Of a stretch of DNA of 8,041 nt, positions 1-6,718 are shown one piece after another. The DNA is taken from contig CACXDF010000004.1 of NCBI GenBank assembly GCA_902766325.1, positions 1 to 8,041 of the forward strand, given 5' to 3'. Under the pieces are notes generated by a model. That model searched no databases, was not told the DNA's origin, and saw nothing but the letters and a program-made list of their open reading frames with translations. The number at the start of each line of letters is the position of its first letter. Position 1 is the stretch's first letter. Made by a program: the position numbers and the translations under genes. The stretch is from an uncultured Eubacteriales bacterium (lineage in GTDB: Bacteria > Bacillota > Clostridia > Christensenellales > DTU072).

Positions 1-1
1 G

Positions 2-1450
2 GGAAAAACGCTTTTTGCCAAGGCCGTTGCCGGCGAAGCGGACGTTCCGTTCTTTTCCATTTCCGGCAGTGATTTCGTAGAAATGTTTGTCGGCGTGGGC
101 GCGAGCCGCGTACGCGATCTTTTCGCGCAAGCGAAAAAGAATATGCCCTGTATCATCTTTATCGACGAGATCGACGCAGTCGGTCGCCAGAGAGGGGCCG
201 GCCTCGGAGGCGGTAACGACGAGAGAGAACAGACGTTGAATCAACTTCTCGTCCAGATGGACGGTTTCGAGTCCAACGACGGTATCATCGTCATGGCCGC
301 GACCAACCGCGCGGATATCCTCGACCCCGCTTTGATGCGTCCCGGTCGTTTCGACCGTCAGATATACGTCAATATCCCCGACGTTAAAGGAAGAGAGGCT
401 ATCTTTAAGGTACACGCGAGGAACAAACCGATCTCCTCGGAAGTCGACTTCCGGAATCTGGCGCGTCTTACCAGCGGTTTTTCCGGCGCGGACATCGCCA
501 ACATTCTTAACGAAGCCGCCATTTTGGCCGCTCGCGATAACCGTAAGGTCATTCTTATGAAAGATATTACCGAAGGCATCAATAAGGTGGTCGCCGGTCC
601 GCAGAAAAAGTCTCGTTTGATCACCGAATCCGATAAGCGTATTACCGCTTATCACGAAGCGGGGCACGCCATCGTAGCTAAATTTATGAAGCATTGCGAC
701 GAAGTGCAGGAAGTCAGTATCATCCCCCGCGGTATGGCCGCCGGATATACGCTCAGCATTCCGAAAAACGACAACAATCATATCTCGTTTAACAAGTTAA
801 ACGATACTATCGCTATGATGCTCGGCGGCAGAGCGGCGGAGGAGATCGTTATCAAAGATATTTCCACCGGCGCCAGTAACGATATCAAGCGCGCCTCGGA
901 GATCGCCCGTAAGATGGTTTGCGAATGGGGTATGAGCGAAAAGTTCCCCAATATGTACTTCGGCGGCGATCAGGAAGTCTTTATCGGTCGTGATTATCAA
1001 ACGCAGACGAGCTATAGCGAAGACAGCGCCGCCGTCATCGACGAAGAGATCAAGAAGATCATCGAAAGCAACTATAAGCGTGCTTTCGACTGTTTGACCG
1101 AGCATCGCGATATCATTGACGGAATGGTCCGTCTGTTGTACGAACACGAGACCATCTATATGGACGAAGTGGATATGTTGATCCAAGGAAAATCTATCGA
1201 GGAGATCAACGAATTTATTGACAAAAAGCAACAAAAGCGCAAAGAAGAAGACGAGAAAATGCAACCGAAGCAAAAACCGATCATTAAGCCCGTTTTCGAT
1301 CCGGCCGAATCGATAATCATCGGCGAAGAAAAGAAGGAAGAGAGAGATCCGGAACAAAAATCGGATGAAATAAAAAGATCATCTTCCGAAGAAAAATCGA
1401 ACGAAGAAGAAAAAACGAACGACGAAGACGACGCCCCGAAAAACGAGTGA
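2..1450 (+). CDS. ftsH: ATP-dependent zinc metalloprotease FtsH, 5'-truncated by window edge
   Basis: FtsH is a membrane-anchored hexameric AAA+ protease that unfolds and degrades misassembled membrane proteins and short-lived regulators on the cytoplasmic face. The reading frame is open from base 2 and begins inside Walker A (GKT), so about 200 N-terminal residues, including the membrane segments, lie off the window; 482 residues are visible. In order from the Met codon at 83: the pore motif FVGVG; Walker B with IIFIDEID (residues 24-31); the second region of homology with arginine fingers in MRPGRFDR (85-92); and the zinc protease motif HEAGH (191-195, bases 653-667). The probable third zinc ligand is the Asp of STGASND (267). 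All catalytic features are intact. The last ~75 residues form a highly charged Lys/Glu-rich tail, longer than usual. The ATG at 83 is internal, not the start. The stop is TGA at 1448, followed by an intrinsic terminator, so this gene ends its transcript. Confidence 0.97.
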   Translation, partial: GKTLFAKAVAGEADVPFFSISGSDFVEMFVGVGASRVRDLFAQAKKNMPCIIFIDEIDAVGRQRGAGLGGGNDEREQTLNQLLVQMDGFESNDGIIVMAATNRADILDPALMRPGRFDRQIYVNIPDVKGREAIFKVHARNKPISSEVDFRNLARLTSGFSGADIANILNEAAILAARDNRKVILMKDITEGINKVVAGPQKKSRLITESDKRITAYHEAGHAIVAKFMKHCDEVQEVSIIPRGMAAGYTLSIPKNDNNHISFNKLNDTIAMMLGGRAAEEIVIKDISTGASNDIKRASEIARKMVCEWGMSEKFPNMYFGGDQEVFIGRDYQTQTSYSEDSAAVIDEEIKKIIESNYKRAFDCLTEHRDIIDGMVRLLYEHETIYMDEVDMLIQGKSIEEINEFIDKKQQKRKEEDEKMQPKQKPIIKPVFDPAESIIIGEEKKEERDPEQKSDEIKRSSSEEKSNEEEKTNDEDDAPKNE

Positions 1451-1479
1451 TCTATATTTAGAAATGATGATTTTTCAAG

Positions 1480-1518
1480 AAAATGCGCTCTTTTACGAGA
1501 GCGCATTTTTTAATTTTT
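1480..1518 (+). terminator. Rho-independent terminator of ftsH
   Basis: A perfect 12-bp inverted repeat (left arm 1480-1491, AAAATGCGCTCT; right arm 1498-1509) closes a 6-nt loop (TTTACG). The right arm runs into a T-rich tract (1506-1511, then 1514-1518). It lies 30 bases after the ftsH stop codon. The A-run on the 5' side could also let it work on the opposite strand, but no minus-strand gene ends here. Confidence 0.93.
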
Positions 1519-1641
1519 CAGCGTAAAACGTATGATTCGATTTTCAGTGATTCCGTTTGTTTTTCGCTATTTTTGTTTTTTGCGGATTTAATTAATTTTA
1601 TACGCGAAAGAAATGATGGCTCAAACGATTCTTTTTGATAT

Positions 1642-1664
1642 GAGCGTGGGATAAACCCACGCTC
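1642..1664. repeat. Perfect intergenic hairpin / dyad (9-bp stem, 5-nt loop)
   Basis: GAGCGTGGG (1642-1650) and CCCACGCTC (1656-1664) form a perfect 9-bp GC-rich stem around the loop ATAAA. It ends 16 bases before the -35 box of the next promoter. Neither strand has the T-run expected of an intrinsic terminator. It could be an operator, a dispersed palindromic repeat, or the relic of a terminator; the sequence alone does not decide. Confidence 0.6.
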
Positions 1665-1680
1665 GGATATAAGTCTGCTC

Positions 1681-1710
1681 TTGACAATACGCGCGCGTCT
1701 GTGTTATAGT
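1681..1710 (+). promoter_or_regulatory. SigA-type promoter with extended -10, driving the three-gene operon
   Basis: The -35 box TTGACA (1681-1686) is a perfect match. The -10 box TATAGT (1705-1710) matches 5 of 6 positions after an 18-nt spacer, and TG at 1702-1703 gives an extended -10 (TGnTATAGT). Transcription is expected to begin near 1717-1720, which coincides with the ATG at 1720. Confidence 0.85.
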
Positions 1711-1719
1711 ACAATTACT

Positions 1720-2955
1720 ATGGGACAAAAGGCGAAAACAAAAAATTTTAAGCAGTTTATGCGGAGATACTGGTACTGGTTCGTGGTCGTACCCGTCCTG
1801 ATCGCCGTCAGTTTCGTGTGGATGTCTTTCATAGGTTTGTTCGATACGCTCAAGCCCATCGCCATTAAAACGGACACGCCGAAGAATATCGATATGTATG
1901 TCAATTCTTCTTATCACATGGTCGTCACGTCCGATTCCGATCGCACTCCCGTTTATTCTTCCAGCAGGCCGTACGTCGTCGAAGCGAGGGAAGACGGTTT
2001 TTTGATCGCTCACGACGAAGGGATCGCGGTCGTTACCGCCGATTTCGGCGTAAAAAAATACGAAGTCGTCGTTAACGTTTTTCCGTATGCTTTCAATTGG
2101 TATCTGACGACGGGAGATAAATTTACGCAGCAAGACGTTTACGACGTGTTTTCTTTCGCGGCGAGCGACCTTTCGTCAATTTCGATATCGGGTAACGAAC
2201 ATCTGGAAACCGCTTTGAATAATGAGACGAACGTCAGCGAGTACGTCGTTACCGGGGAGATCCCGGACGACGCTGCCCCCGTTTATATTTCGATCGGTTC
2301 ACCGTCGAATAAGAACAATCTGACTTTTTCTACCAAGGGCGAATTGACCGTCTATCTTGTCCCGTCGCCGGAAATAAAGGCGGAAAGAACGGCCGCTTAC
2401 GAAAAGGCGCTGAAAGAAAGCCGGGGCGCGTTGCCCGATATCCCGGATCGTGTCGACGAAGAAATGGTCGTTGATTGCGGCGCTGTGATGGAACTGAAAC
2501 CGAAGATATCTTCGGAAGGACACTTGTCTTATTATTTGCAAGGCGTAGATCCGGATTTTCCCCTTAAGATCGATCAACGAGGGACGATCTTTTCCGAAGC
2601 GTTGTTGGATGAATTTTATATTGTCGCCGTAGTCAGCAGCGGTGAGATATGGCGATGGAAGTGTACCGCCGTACCTCGTTCGGCCCCCGTATATTTGTCC
2701 GTAGGACAAAAGATCCTTTTGGAAGACTATGCGTCGACCATCCCGTCCGACGTTGTGAGAATAAATTCTACGTCGGCCAAACTGGAACCGCTGTACAGCG
2801 GCGAAGAACTGATAGGTTATCGCGCATTGGAGACGACCGAACGATACGTATTCATCAACTGTTACTCAAGCGAGGACAAAGACTATGTGACGTTCCGCCT
2901 CGTCGTGACCATCAACGACGACCCGTACGAGGAACCGGAGGAAAATGATGACTAA
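1720..2955 (+). CDS. Signal-anchored surface protein with Ig-like (Big_2-like) modules, function unknown
   Basis: I do not recognise this 411-residue protein as a named family. A basic N-terminus (KAKTKNFKQFMRR) precedes one hydrophobic segment at about 17-41, so it should be a signal anchor with its C-terminus outside. The outer part is beta-rich. Residues ~57-120 follow the bacterial Ig-like group 2 pattern: an SSS turn, a short EDGFLIAHDEGIAVVTA core, then a closing VVVNV strand. Residues ~252-318 and ~320-400 look like further, more divergent modules, the last with YLSVGQKILL and closing FRLVVTI. The C-terminus is acidic. I place the start at ATG 1720 because an upstream in-frame TTG at 1681 is the -35 box itself. 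No Shine-Dalgarno sequence precedes 1720; the next in-frame ATG (1759) also lacks one but would still keep the membrane segment. It is the first gene of the operon and overlaps the next gene by 8 bases from that gene's preferred start. The Ig-like call is pattern-based inference. Confidence 0.85.
   Translation: MGQKAKTKNFKQFMRRYWYWFVVVPVLIAVSFVWMSFIGLFDTLKPIAIKTDTPKNIDMYVNSSYHMVVTSDSDRTPVYSSSRPYVVEAREDGFLIAHDEGIAVVTADFGVKKYEVVVNVFPYAFNWYLTTGDKFTQQDVYDVFSFAASDLSSISISGNEHLETALNNETNVSEYVVTGEIPDDAAPVYISIGSPSNKNNLTFSTKGELTVYLVPSPEIKAERTAAYEKALKESRGALPDIPDRVDEEMVVDCGAVMELKPKISSEGHLSYYLQGVDPDFPLKIDQRGTIFSEALLDEFYIVAVVSSGEIWRWKCTAVPRSAPVYLSVGQKILLEDYASTIPSDVVRINSTSAKLEPLYSGEELIGYRALETTERYVFINCYSSEDKDYVTFRLVVTINDDPYEEPEENDD
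2937..2941 (+). promoter_or_regulatory. Ribosome binding site GGAGG for the MBG-domain gene
   Basis: GGAGG lies inside the end of the preceding gene. It is 6 nt before the ATG at 2948 but only 3 nt before the ATG at 2945, so it favours 2948. Its position upstream of the overlapping stop codon (2953-2955) suggests translational coupling. Confidence 0.8.
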
Positions 2956-4447
2956 AAAAAGAGCATTGCTTCTTATTTGTTTTTCGGCGGTTTTTCTTTT
3001 TGCCGCTTTTGCCGCGCAAACAGGGTCTTATGCTTACGCCGACGACGTTGATCTCCACGCGATAGATCGCGTTGTGATCGATCTTGCGGCTGTGAACGAA
3101 GAAGGAGAGGCTCTCGAACTTGCGCCGACGGAAGGGGGCGCATACGAGTTGACGTACGGTTCCGTTCTTACGCTTAGGGCCCGTTTGGACGACGCCGACA
3201 CGGAAAACGCGCCGTCTCTTTACGACGACGTGTATATGTATTATCAATGGTTCTTTTCGGACGGAACGTCGGAGTCGACTCCGCTTAGCGAACGTATCGT
3301 AGGAGAGACCAACGTCCGTCTTACGCTGACCGAGCATATGCAAAGCGGCGTTTATTTTATTCGACTGACTAACATCCAATACGGCGGAAGCCGTCTTGCA
3401 TTTGAAGAACAATCGGAGCCTTTCGATATAAAAATTTTACCGAAAAAACTGACTGTGGAATACACGACGACCGAGGTCGTCTATAACGGCAAAGCGCAGG
3501 ATATCGGTTATACCGTCACAGGAGAAGCGGCGGGTCGCCCGGCAAACTGTTTGGTGGAATACGATCGCTCTCCGACAAACGTAGGAACGTATAACGCGTT
3601 TGTTTTTACGCAAAACGATAATTACTTGATAGAACGAGAAGACGTAGAGTTCGTGATAACCAAAGCGCCTCTGACCGTCACCGCGGGAAGCGTCGTCGTG
3701 CTCGCCGGTTATTCGTACGAAGTGAGTATTACGTACGAAGGATTTTGCGGCTCGGACAACGAAAACTCATTGGATTATCCTCCGACCATTCTCGGCGCCG
3801 ATCTCGCCTATCGCGAACCGGGCTTTTATCAGGTGATTCCGGACGGACCGGCAACGGATAAAAATTACGAGATCACCTATGTGGCGGGAACGGTGCAAGT
3901 TAATCGCTCGACTCTCAAAGACGATTCCGTACTCGGTTTTACCGGTACGGCGAAAGGATCCTTTTCGTCCGACGCCGCGCTTTCGATAACCGAAGTCGAT
4001 AAAGAGGTCGTCAAATCCGCTTTTAAACTGTGGCAAGTTCCTTCCACCGCATACGAATTAAAACTGACCGGCTCTTCCAATCAAGAAACCTATACCGTCG
4101 TGATGGAGAACGTAGAACTGGCCGGTTGGGTCAAGAATATCTGCTTTGTCAACGAAGAAGGAAAGACCGAAAAGGTATCCTCTTTTTCATACGACAAAGA
4201 CCAAAAGAGGCTTACGCTCGTTATGACGCAGACGTCCGGTTACGTAGTTGCGTATCATAATTACTTATGGTACGTTATAGCGGGGGCGGTTCTGCTTTTA
4301 ATAATAATTTCCCTTCTGATCTTCCATAGCCATGACAGAAACAAACATAAACTGAATCGTCTTATCGCCGGTTCCGCCAAGGTAGAAGCCGATTATTATC
4401 GAGAAAAGATCGGTGCGTACGAAGAGAAGGAGCGCAGGAAGATTTAG
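2948..4447 (+). CDS. Secreted MBG-domain surface protein with C-terminal membrane anchor
   Basis: This 499-residue protein has type I membrane topology. A signal peptide (KKR, then a hydrophobic core at ~6-23) ends at a likely AYA|DD cleavage site (31/32). A beta-rich region of unknown type follows (~35-163), with YYQWFFSDG and a SGVYFIRLTN strand. Two MBG-type Ig-like domains come next. The first (~166-238) opens KKLTVEY, has VVYNGKAQD, and contains NVGTYNAFV. The second (~239-320) opens KAPLTVTAGS, has SITYEGFCG, and closes YVAGTVQVNR. After another beta region (~321-435), a transmembrane helix (~439-459) leads to a ~40-residue basic/charged cytoplasmic tail. MBG domains are typical of bacterial extracellular proteins, often in adhesin-like repeats; no enzyme motif is visible. 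The start at 2948 is chosen from GGAGG spacing; ATG 2945 is possible and adds one Met. Overlap with the gene upstream and a 23-nt gap to the transporter indicate one operon. Role in adhesion or envelope assembly is inference. Confidence 0.88.
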   Translation: MTKKRALLLICFSAVFLFAAFAAQTGSYAYADDVDLHAIDRVVIDLAAVNEEGEALELAPTEGGAYELTYGSVLTLRARLDDADTENAPSLYDDVYMYYQWFFSDGTSESTPLSERIVGETNVRLTLTEHMQSGVYFIRLTNIQYGGSRLAFEEQSEPFDIKILPKKLTVEYTTTEVVYNGKAQDIGYTVTGEAAGRPANCLVEYDRSPTNVGTYNAFVFTQNDNYLIEREDVEFVITKAPLTVTAGSVVVLAGYSYEVSITYEGFCGSDNENSLDYPPTILGADLAYREPGFYQVIPDGPATDKNYEITYVAGTVQVNRSTLKDDSVLGFTGTAKGSFSSDAALSITEVDKEVVKSAFKLWQVPSTAYELKLTGSSNQETYTVVMENVELAGWVKNICFVNEEGKTEKVSSFSYDKDQKRLTLVMTQTSGYVVAYHNYLWYVIAGAVLLLIIISLLIFHSHDRNKHKLNRLIAGSAKVEADYYREKIGAYEEKERRKI

Positions 4448-4470
4448 GTTTTCGGGGGTTTTGTCATCGT

Positions 4471-5397
4471 ATGGAAAACACAGGTAAAGCGAAGTTTCTT
4501 CGGTATTTCGCGCTGCTTATCGCGGCTTTCGTATGGGGGACGGCATTCGTCGCCCAAAGTAAGGGTTCGGAACTGATCAAGCCGTTTACTTTCACCGCAA
4601 TGCGCGCCGTTTTGGGCGCCGTCGTGCTGATACCCGTCATTCTGATCATGGACGGCGTGAAAAAGAAGAAAGGCACGTGGACGCCGCCGAGCGATAAAGA
4701 TAAAAAAACGCTGTGGCTGGGTGGTTTTATTTGCGGTATCGTAATGGTTTTTGCCAGTAATTTGCAACAATTCGGCGTCATGTATTCCACCGTCGGTAAA
4801 TCCGGTTTTATCACGACGCTTTATATCGTTTTGGTGCCGATCTTCAGCTTGTTTTTGAAGAAAAAAAGTCATTGGATCGTTTGGGTGTCGGTGGTTATCG
4901 CCGTAGTCGGACTGTACTTTATCAGTTTTGCCGGAGGCATGGAAAGCGTCAGCGTAGGCGACTTTTTCCTGATTGCGTGCGCATTCTGTTTTACCGTTCA
5001 TATTTTGGTCGTCGACCATTTTGCCAATTTGGTGGACGCCGTTAAATTGAGCTGCATTCAATTTGCGACGCTCGGACTCTTTTCCGCGATCATCGCGCTT
5101 ATTTTCGAGCGGCAATATTTTTCCGTGTCGGCGATGCTTGATTGCTGGTTGCCTATTCTTTACGCCGGCGTAGGATCTTGCGGCATCGCGTTCACGTTGC
5201 AGAGCGTCGGGCAAAAAGGGACCAACCCGACCATCGCTTCTTTGCTTATGAGTCTGGAATCTGTATTCTCCCTGCTCGGAGGTATCGTGATCATGCACGA
5301 AGGCTTGACGTGGAAAGAAGGCTTGGGATGCGGACTGATGTTTTTGGCGGTGATCCTGACCCAACTTCAAGACATTCTGAAAAAGAAAAAAGCCTGA
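4471..5397 (+). CDS. EamA/DMT-superfamily transporter, ten transmembrane helices
   Basis: Drug/metabolite transporter superfamily members are inner-membrane carriers made of two five-helix EamA repeats. They export amino acids, nucleobases or other metabolites, and the substrate cannot be read from sequence. This 308-residue protein has the usual length and about ten hydrophobic segments (near 11-29, 37-60, 82-103, 108-128, 134-153, 163-181, 194-213, 223-244, 251-274, 283-301). Repeat hallmarks are visible: AAFVWGTAFV in helix 1, FTAMRAVLGA in helix 2, and in the second half SLESVFSLLGG followed by HEGLTWKEGLG. The tail ends in a Lys-rich stretch. ATG 4471 is the natural start just before helix 1. 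A weak G-run (4454-4458) lies 12 nt upstream, a poor ribosome site, so translation may depend on read-through coupling from the previous gene, which stops 23 nt earlier. It is the last gene of the operon; the stop codon lies in the arm of the shared terminator. Confidence 0.95.
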   Translation: MENTGKAKFLRYFALLIAAFVWGTAFVAQSKGSELIKPFTFTAMRAVLGAVVLIPVILIMDGVKKKKGTWTPPSDKDKKTLWLGGFICGIVMVFASNLQQFGVMYSTVGKSGFITTLYIVLVPIFSLFLKKKSHWIVWVSVVIAVVGLYFISFAGGMESVSVGDFFLIACAFCFTVHILVVDHFANLVDAVKLSCIQFATLGLFSAIIALIFERQYFSVSAMLDCWLPILYAGVGSCGIAFTLQSVGQKGTNPTIASLLMSLESVFSLLGGIVIMHEGLTWKEGLGCGLMFLAVILTQLQDILKKKKA

Positions 5398-5424
5398 TTT
5401 TTAAATATAAAATCAGTGATTTTT
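5386..5424. terminator. Bidirectional terminator between the convergent transporter and phosphodiesterase genes
   Basis: CTGATTTT (5394-5401) and AAAATCAG (5409-5416) form an 8-bp inverted repeat around a 7-nt loop. An A-run (5386-5390) on the left and a T-run (5420-5424) on the right supply a U-tract for either direction. The stop codons of both genes (5395-5397 plus, 5415-5413 minus) lie within the stem arms. The stem is AT-rich, so efficiency is uncertain. Confidence 0.7.
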
Positions 5425-6528
5425 GAGAAGAATCAGCGGCACTTCCATCTCTTCCGTCATCGACGTGTGTTGTCCGGCAAAAACGGACGAAAAGGGATGC
5501 AAAAGGGCGAGCAGATGGGTTTCCGTACCGACGGCGAAATAGTTGCCGAGGACGTTTAGTTTTTCCGTTCTCGGACCGAAAACGCCTTTTTCGATCAGAT
5601 CGTCGGTTTTCATAAGGGCGAAGTGCTTTCCGTACTTGTTCGTAAAATACTTTTCGAAGCGAATTTTTTCGCTTTCTTTGACGTGGAGAGAAACGGCGCG
5701 CACTTCGATGTGCAAAGGACCGTCGAGCATACTTTCCAACTCTTTGTCTTCGTACATGGGTACGTATCCGTTTATGTTGACCTGTCCGTGGTCGGCGGTA
5801 ACGATAACGAGCGTATCGGTCAGATCCTCGACCAGTTTTTTCGTTCTGTTTTGGATATCTTCCACCATTTGACGAGAGGCTTCTGCGTCTACGCCGCGGT
5901 GATGAAAAATATTGTCCGGTTGGGGACAATGAACGTATACGAATTGTTTTTCGTCGCGCGCGGCCAATTCGTAAAGGCGGCTGAAAACGCCGCCGACCGT
6001 CTCTTCGACCATGCGGTCTTCGTTACCGTCGTCTATGATAGCGGATAGAATGGAATAAACGTGATAATCCGTTTTATTGTCGAGATAAAATCCGCGTAGC
6101 GGAAACATTTTTTTCAAGGCTTTTTGATCTACTTTTTCATATCTGTTCTCGGAACGGGTGCCGATGAGGATATCCACCCGCCCGCCCAGCGAAGGAATAT
6201 TCATGCACCATCCGAAGCGACCGTGTTGAGACGGATATAAGCCGGAGATCATCGTGGCCGAAGCGCAGGCCGTGGTAGACGGGAAGACGGTCGTCAACGT
6301 TTTTACAGTGTGCGAACGGAAATATCCGTCCGCGGGCGTATCGAGTTTGAGAGGGTACGTACCCAAAGCGTCGAAAACGAGGAAAAAAACGCGTTTATAA
6401 CCCTGTTTTAACTCTTTGTCTAATTCGGGGACGGTCTTATTACCGTTCGGACAGCCCAAAAACGAAGCGAGCGAAGCCGCGACGTTGAGAACGTTATTTC
6501 CGTTATAATCGGGATAAATAAAAGCCAT
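5413..6528 (-). CDS. Type I phosphodiesterase / nucleotide pyrophosphatase-like protein (alkaline phosphatase superfamily)
   Basis: The 371-residue product belongs to the metal-dependent alkaline phosphatase superfamily, close to the type I phosphodiesterase/NPP family, which uses two metal ions and a Thr nucleophile to hydrolyse phosphodiester or phosphate-ester bonds. Every expected ligand is visible. Asp53 lies in VFDALG, and Thr86 is the likely nucleophile in FPSTTACASATMISGLYPSQHG (spanning 82-103). Asp205 and His209 lie in PQPDNIFHHRG, Asp246 and His247 in VTADHGQV, and His354 in GQHTSM. The SGLYPSQHG turn is a strong family signature. There is no signal peptide or membrane segment, so it is probably cytoplasmic, unlike many secreted NPPs. 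The true substrate is unknown. Start ATG 6528 is chosen because it follows AGGCG with 7-nt spacing; a longer frame starting at TTG 6597 begins on the -35 box of the promoter. It is a single-gene unit convergent with the transporter. Confidence 0.93.
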   Translation of the reverse strand: MAFIYPDYNGNNVLNVAASLASFLGCPNGNKTVPELDKELKQGYKRVFFLVFDALGTYPLKLDTPADGYFRSHTVKTLTTVFPSTTACASATMISGLYPSQHGRFGWCMNIPSLGGRVDILIGTRSENRYEKVDQKALKKMFPLRGFYLDNKTDYHVYSILSAIIDDGNEDRMVEETVGGVFSRLYELAARDEKQFVYVHCPQPDNIFHHRGVDAEASRQMVEDIQNRTKKLVEDLTDTLVIVTADHGQVNINGYVPMYEDKELESMLDGPLHIEVRAVSLHVKESEKIRFEKYFTNKYGKHFALMKTDDLIEKGVFGPRTEKLNVLGNYFAVGTETHLLALLHPFSSVFAGQHTSMTEEMEVPLILLKNH

Positions 6529-6535
6529 GATATGT

Positions 6536-6540
6536 CGCCT
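6536..6540 (-). promoter_or_regulatory. Ribosome binding site (AGGCG) for the phosphodiesterase gene
   Basis: Read on the minus strand, AAAGGCGA precedes the ATG at 6528 by 7 nt. It is a partial match to AAGGAGG with C in place of A. It supports 6528 as the start. Confidence 0.6.
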
Positions 6541-6568
6541 TTTTTTGATTTTTCGTGATGTTATTACG

Positions 6569-6597
6569 ATTATAACAAGAAAAAACTTCGTAGTCAA
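6569..6597 (-). promoter_or_regulatory. SigA-type promoter of the phosphodiesterase gene
   Basis: On the minus strand, TTGACT (6597-6592) and a perfect TATAAT (6574-6569) are separated by exactly 17 nt. A TGT just before the -10 gives an extended -10 element. Transcription should start near 6562, giving a leader of about 34 nt that carries the ribosome binding site. Confidence 0.92.
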
Positions 6598-6639
6598 TCG
6601 GAAACGAACGGAGTTCTTTTCGACTTTCCCGTGCGAACT

Positions 6640-6667
6640 CTTTAAAATAAATATAATTTATTTAAAG
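6640..6667. repeat. AT-rich dyad in the divergent promoter region
   Basis: CTTTAAAATAAAT (6640-6652) pairs with ATTTATTTAAAG (6656-6667) across the loop ATA, as a 12-bp stem with one bulged A. It is centred about 64 bp upstream of the expected start of the right-hand gene and about 90 bp upstream of that of the left-hand gene. It may be an operator or simply curved AT-rich DNA. Confidence 0.5.
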
Positions 6668-6714
6668 AAAATAAAAAAAGTATTGAATTTCAAAGTCGGG
6701 TATGGTATCATAAT
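6667..6714 (+). promoter_or_regulatory. Promoter of the large surface protein gene, with an A-tract upstream
   Basis: TTGAAT (6683-6688) serves as -35. TATCAT (6706-6711) lies 17 nt downstream and matches 5 of 6 positions, with TG at 6703-6704 giving an extended -10. CATAAT (6709-6714) is an alternative -10 but with a 20-nt spacer. The purine A-rich tract at 6667-6680 sits where an UP element would. Initiation is expected near 6718, next to the ATG at 6719. Confidence 0.75.
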
Positions 6715-6718
6715 ATAC

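Noticed and set aside
1519..1641. Possible small RNA or small gene between the ftsH terminator and the hairpin
   Set aside because: No promoter with a paired -35/-10, no ribosome binding site with a plausible short frame, and no terminator downstream could be made out; it is AT-rich spacer as far as I can see.
1642..1664. Possible CRISPR repeat, because GGGATAAACC resembles the core of some type I repeats
   Set aside because: There is a single copy, no spacers, and no cas gene. The symmetry is that of a plain hairpin.
1681..1719. TTG start at 1681 that would add 13 residues to the signal-anchored protein
   Set aside because: That TTG is the first half of a perfect -35 box, and the extension spans the -10 element, so it cannot be within its own transcript.
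4444..5370. Long minus-strand open frame (308 codons) opposite the transporter
   Set aside because: It is a shadow of an unmistakable ten-helix EamA protein. The translation is His/Gln/Arg-rich and has no ribosome binding site or recognisable fold.
6529..6597. TTG start at 6597 (minus strand) adding 23 residues to the phosphodiesterase
   Set aside because: The extension covers a consensus -35 and -10 pair, and a ribosome binding site precedes ATG 6528.
6611..6640. GAGTTC…GAACTC inverted repeat
   Set aside because: The stem is 6 bp with an 18-nt loop, which is short enough to be chance in this much intergenic sequence.
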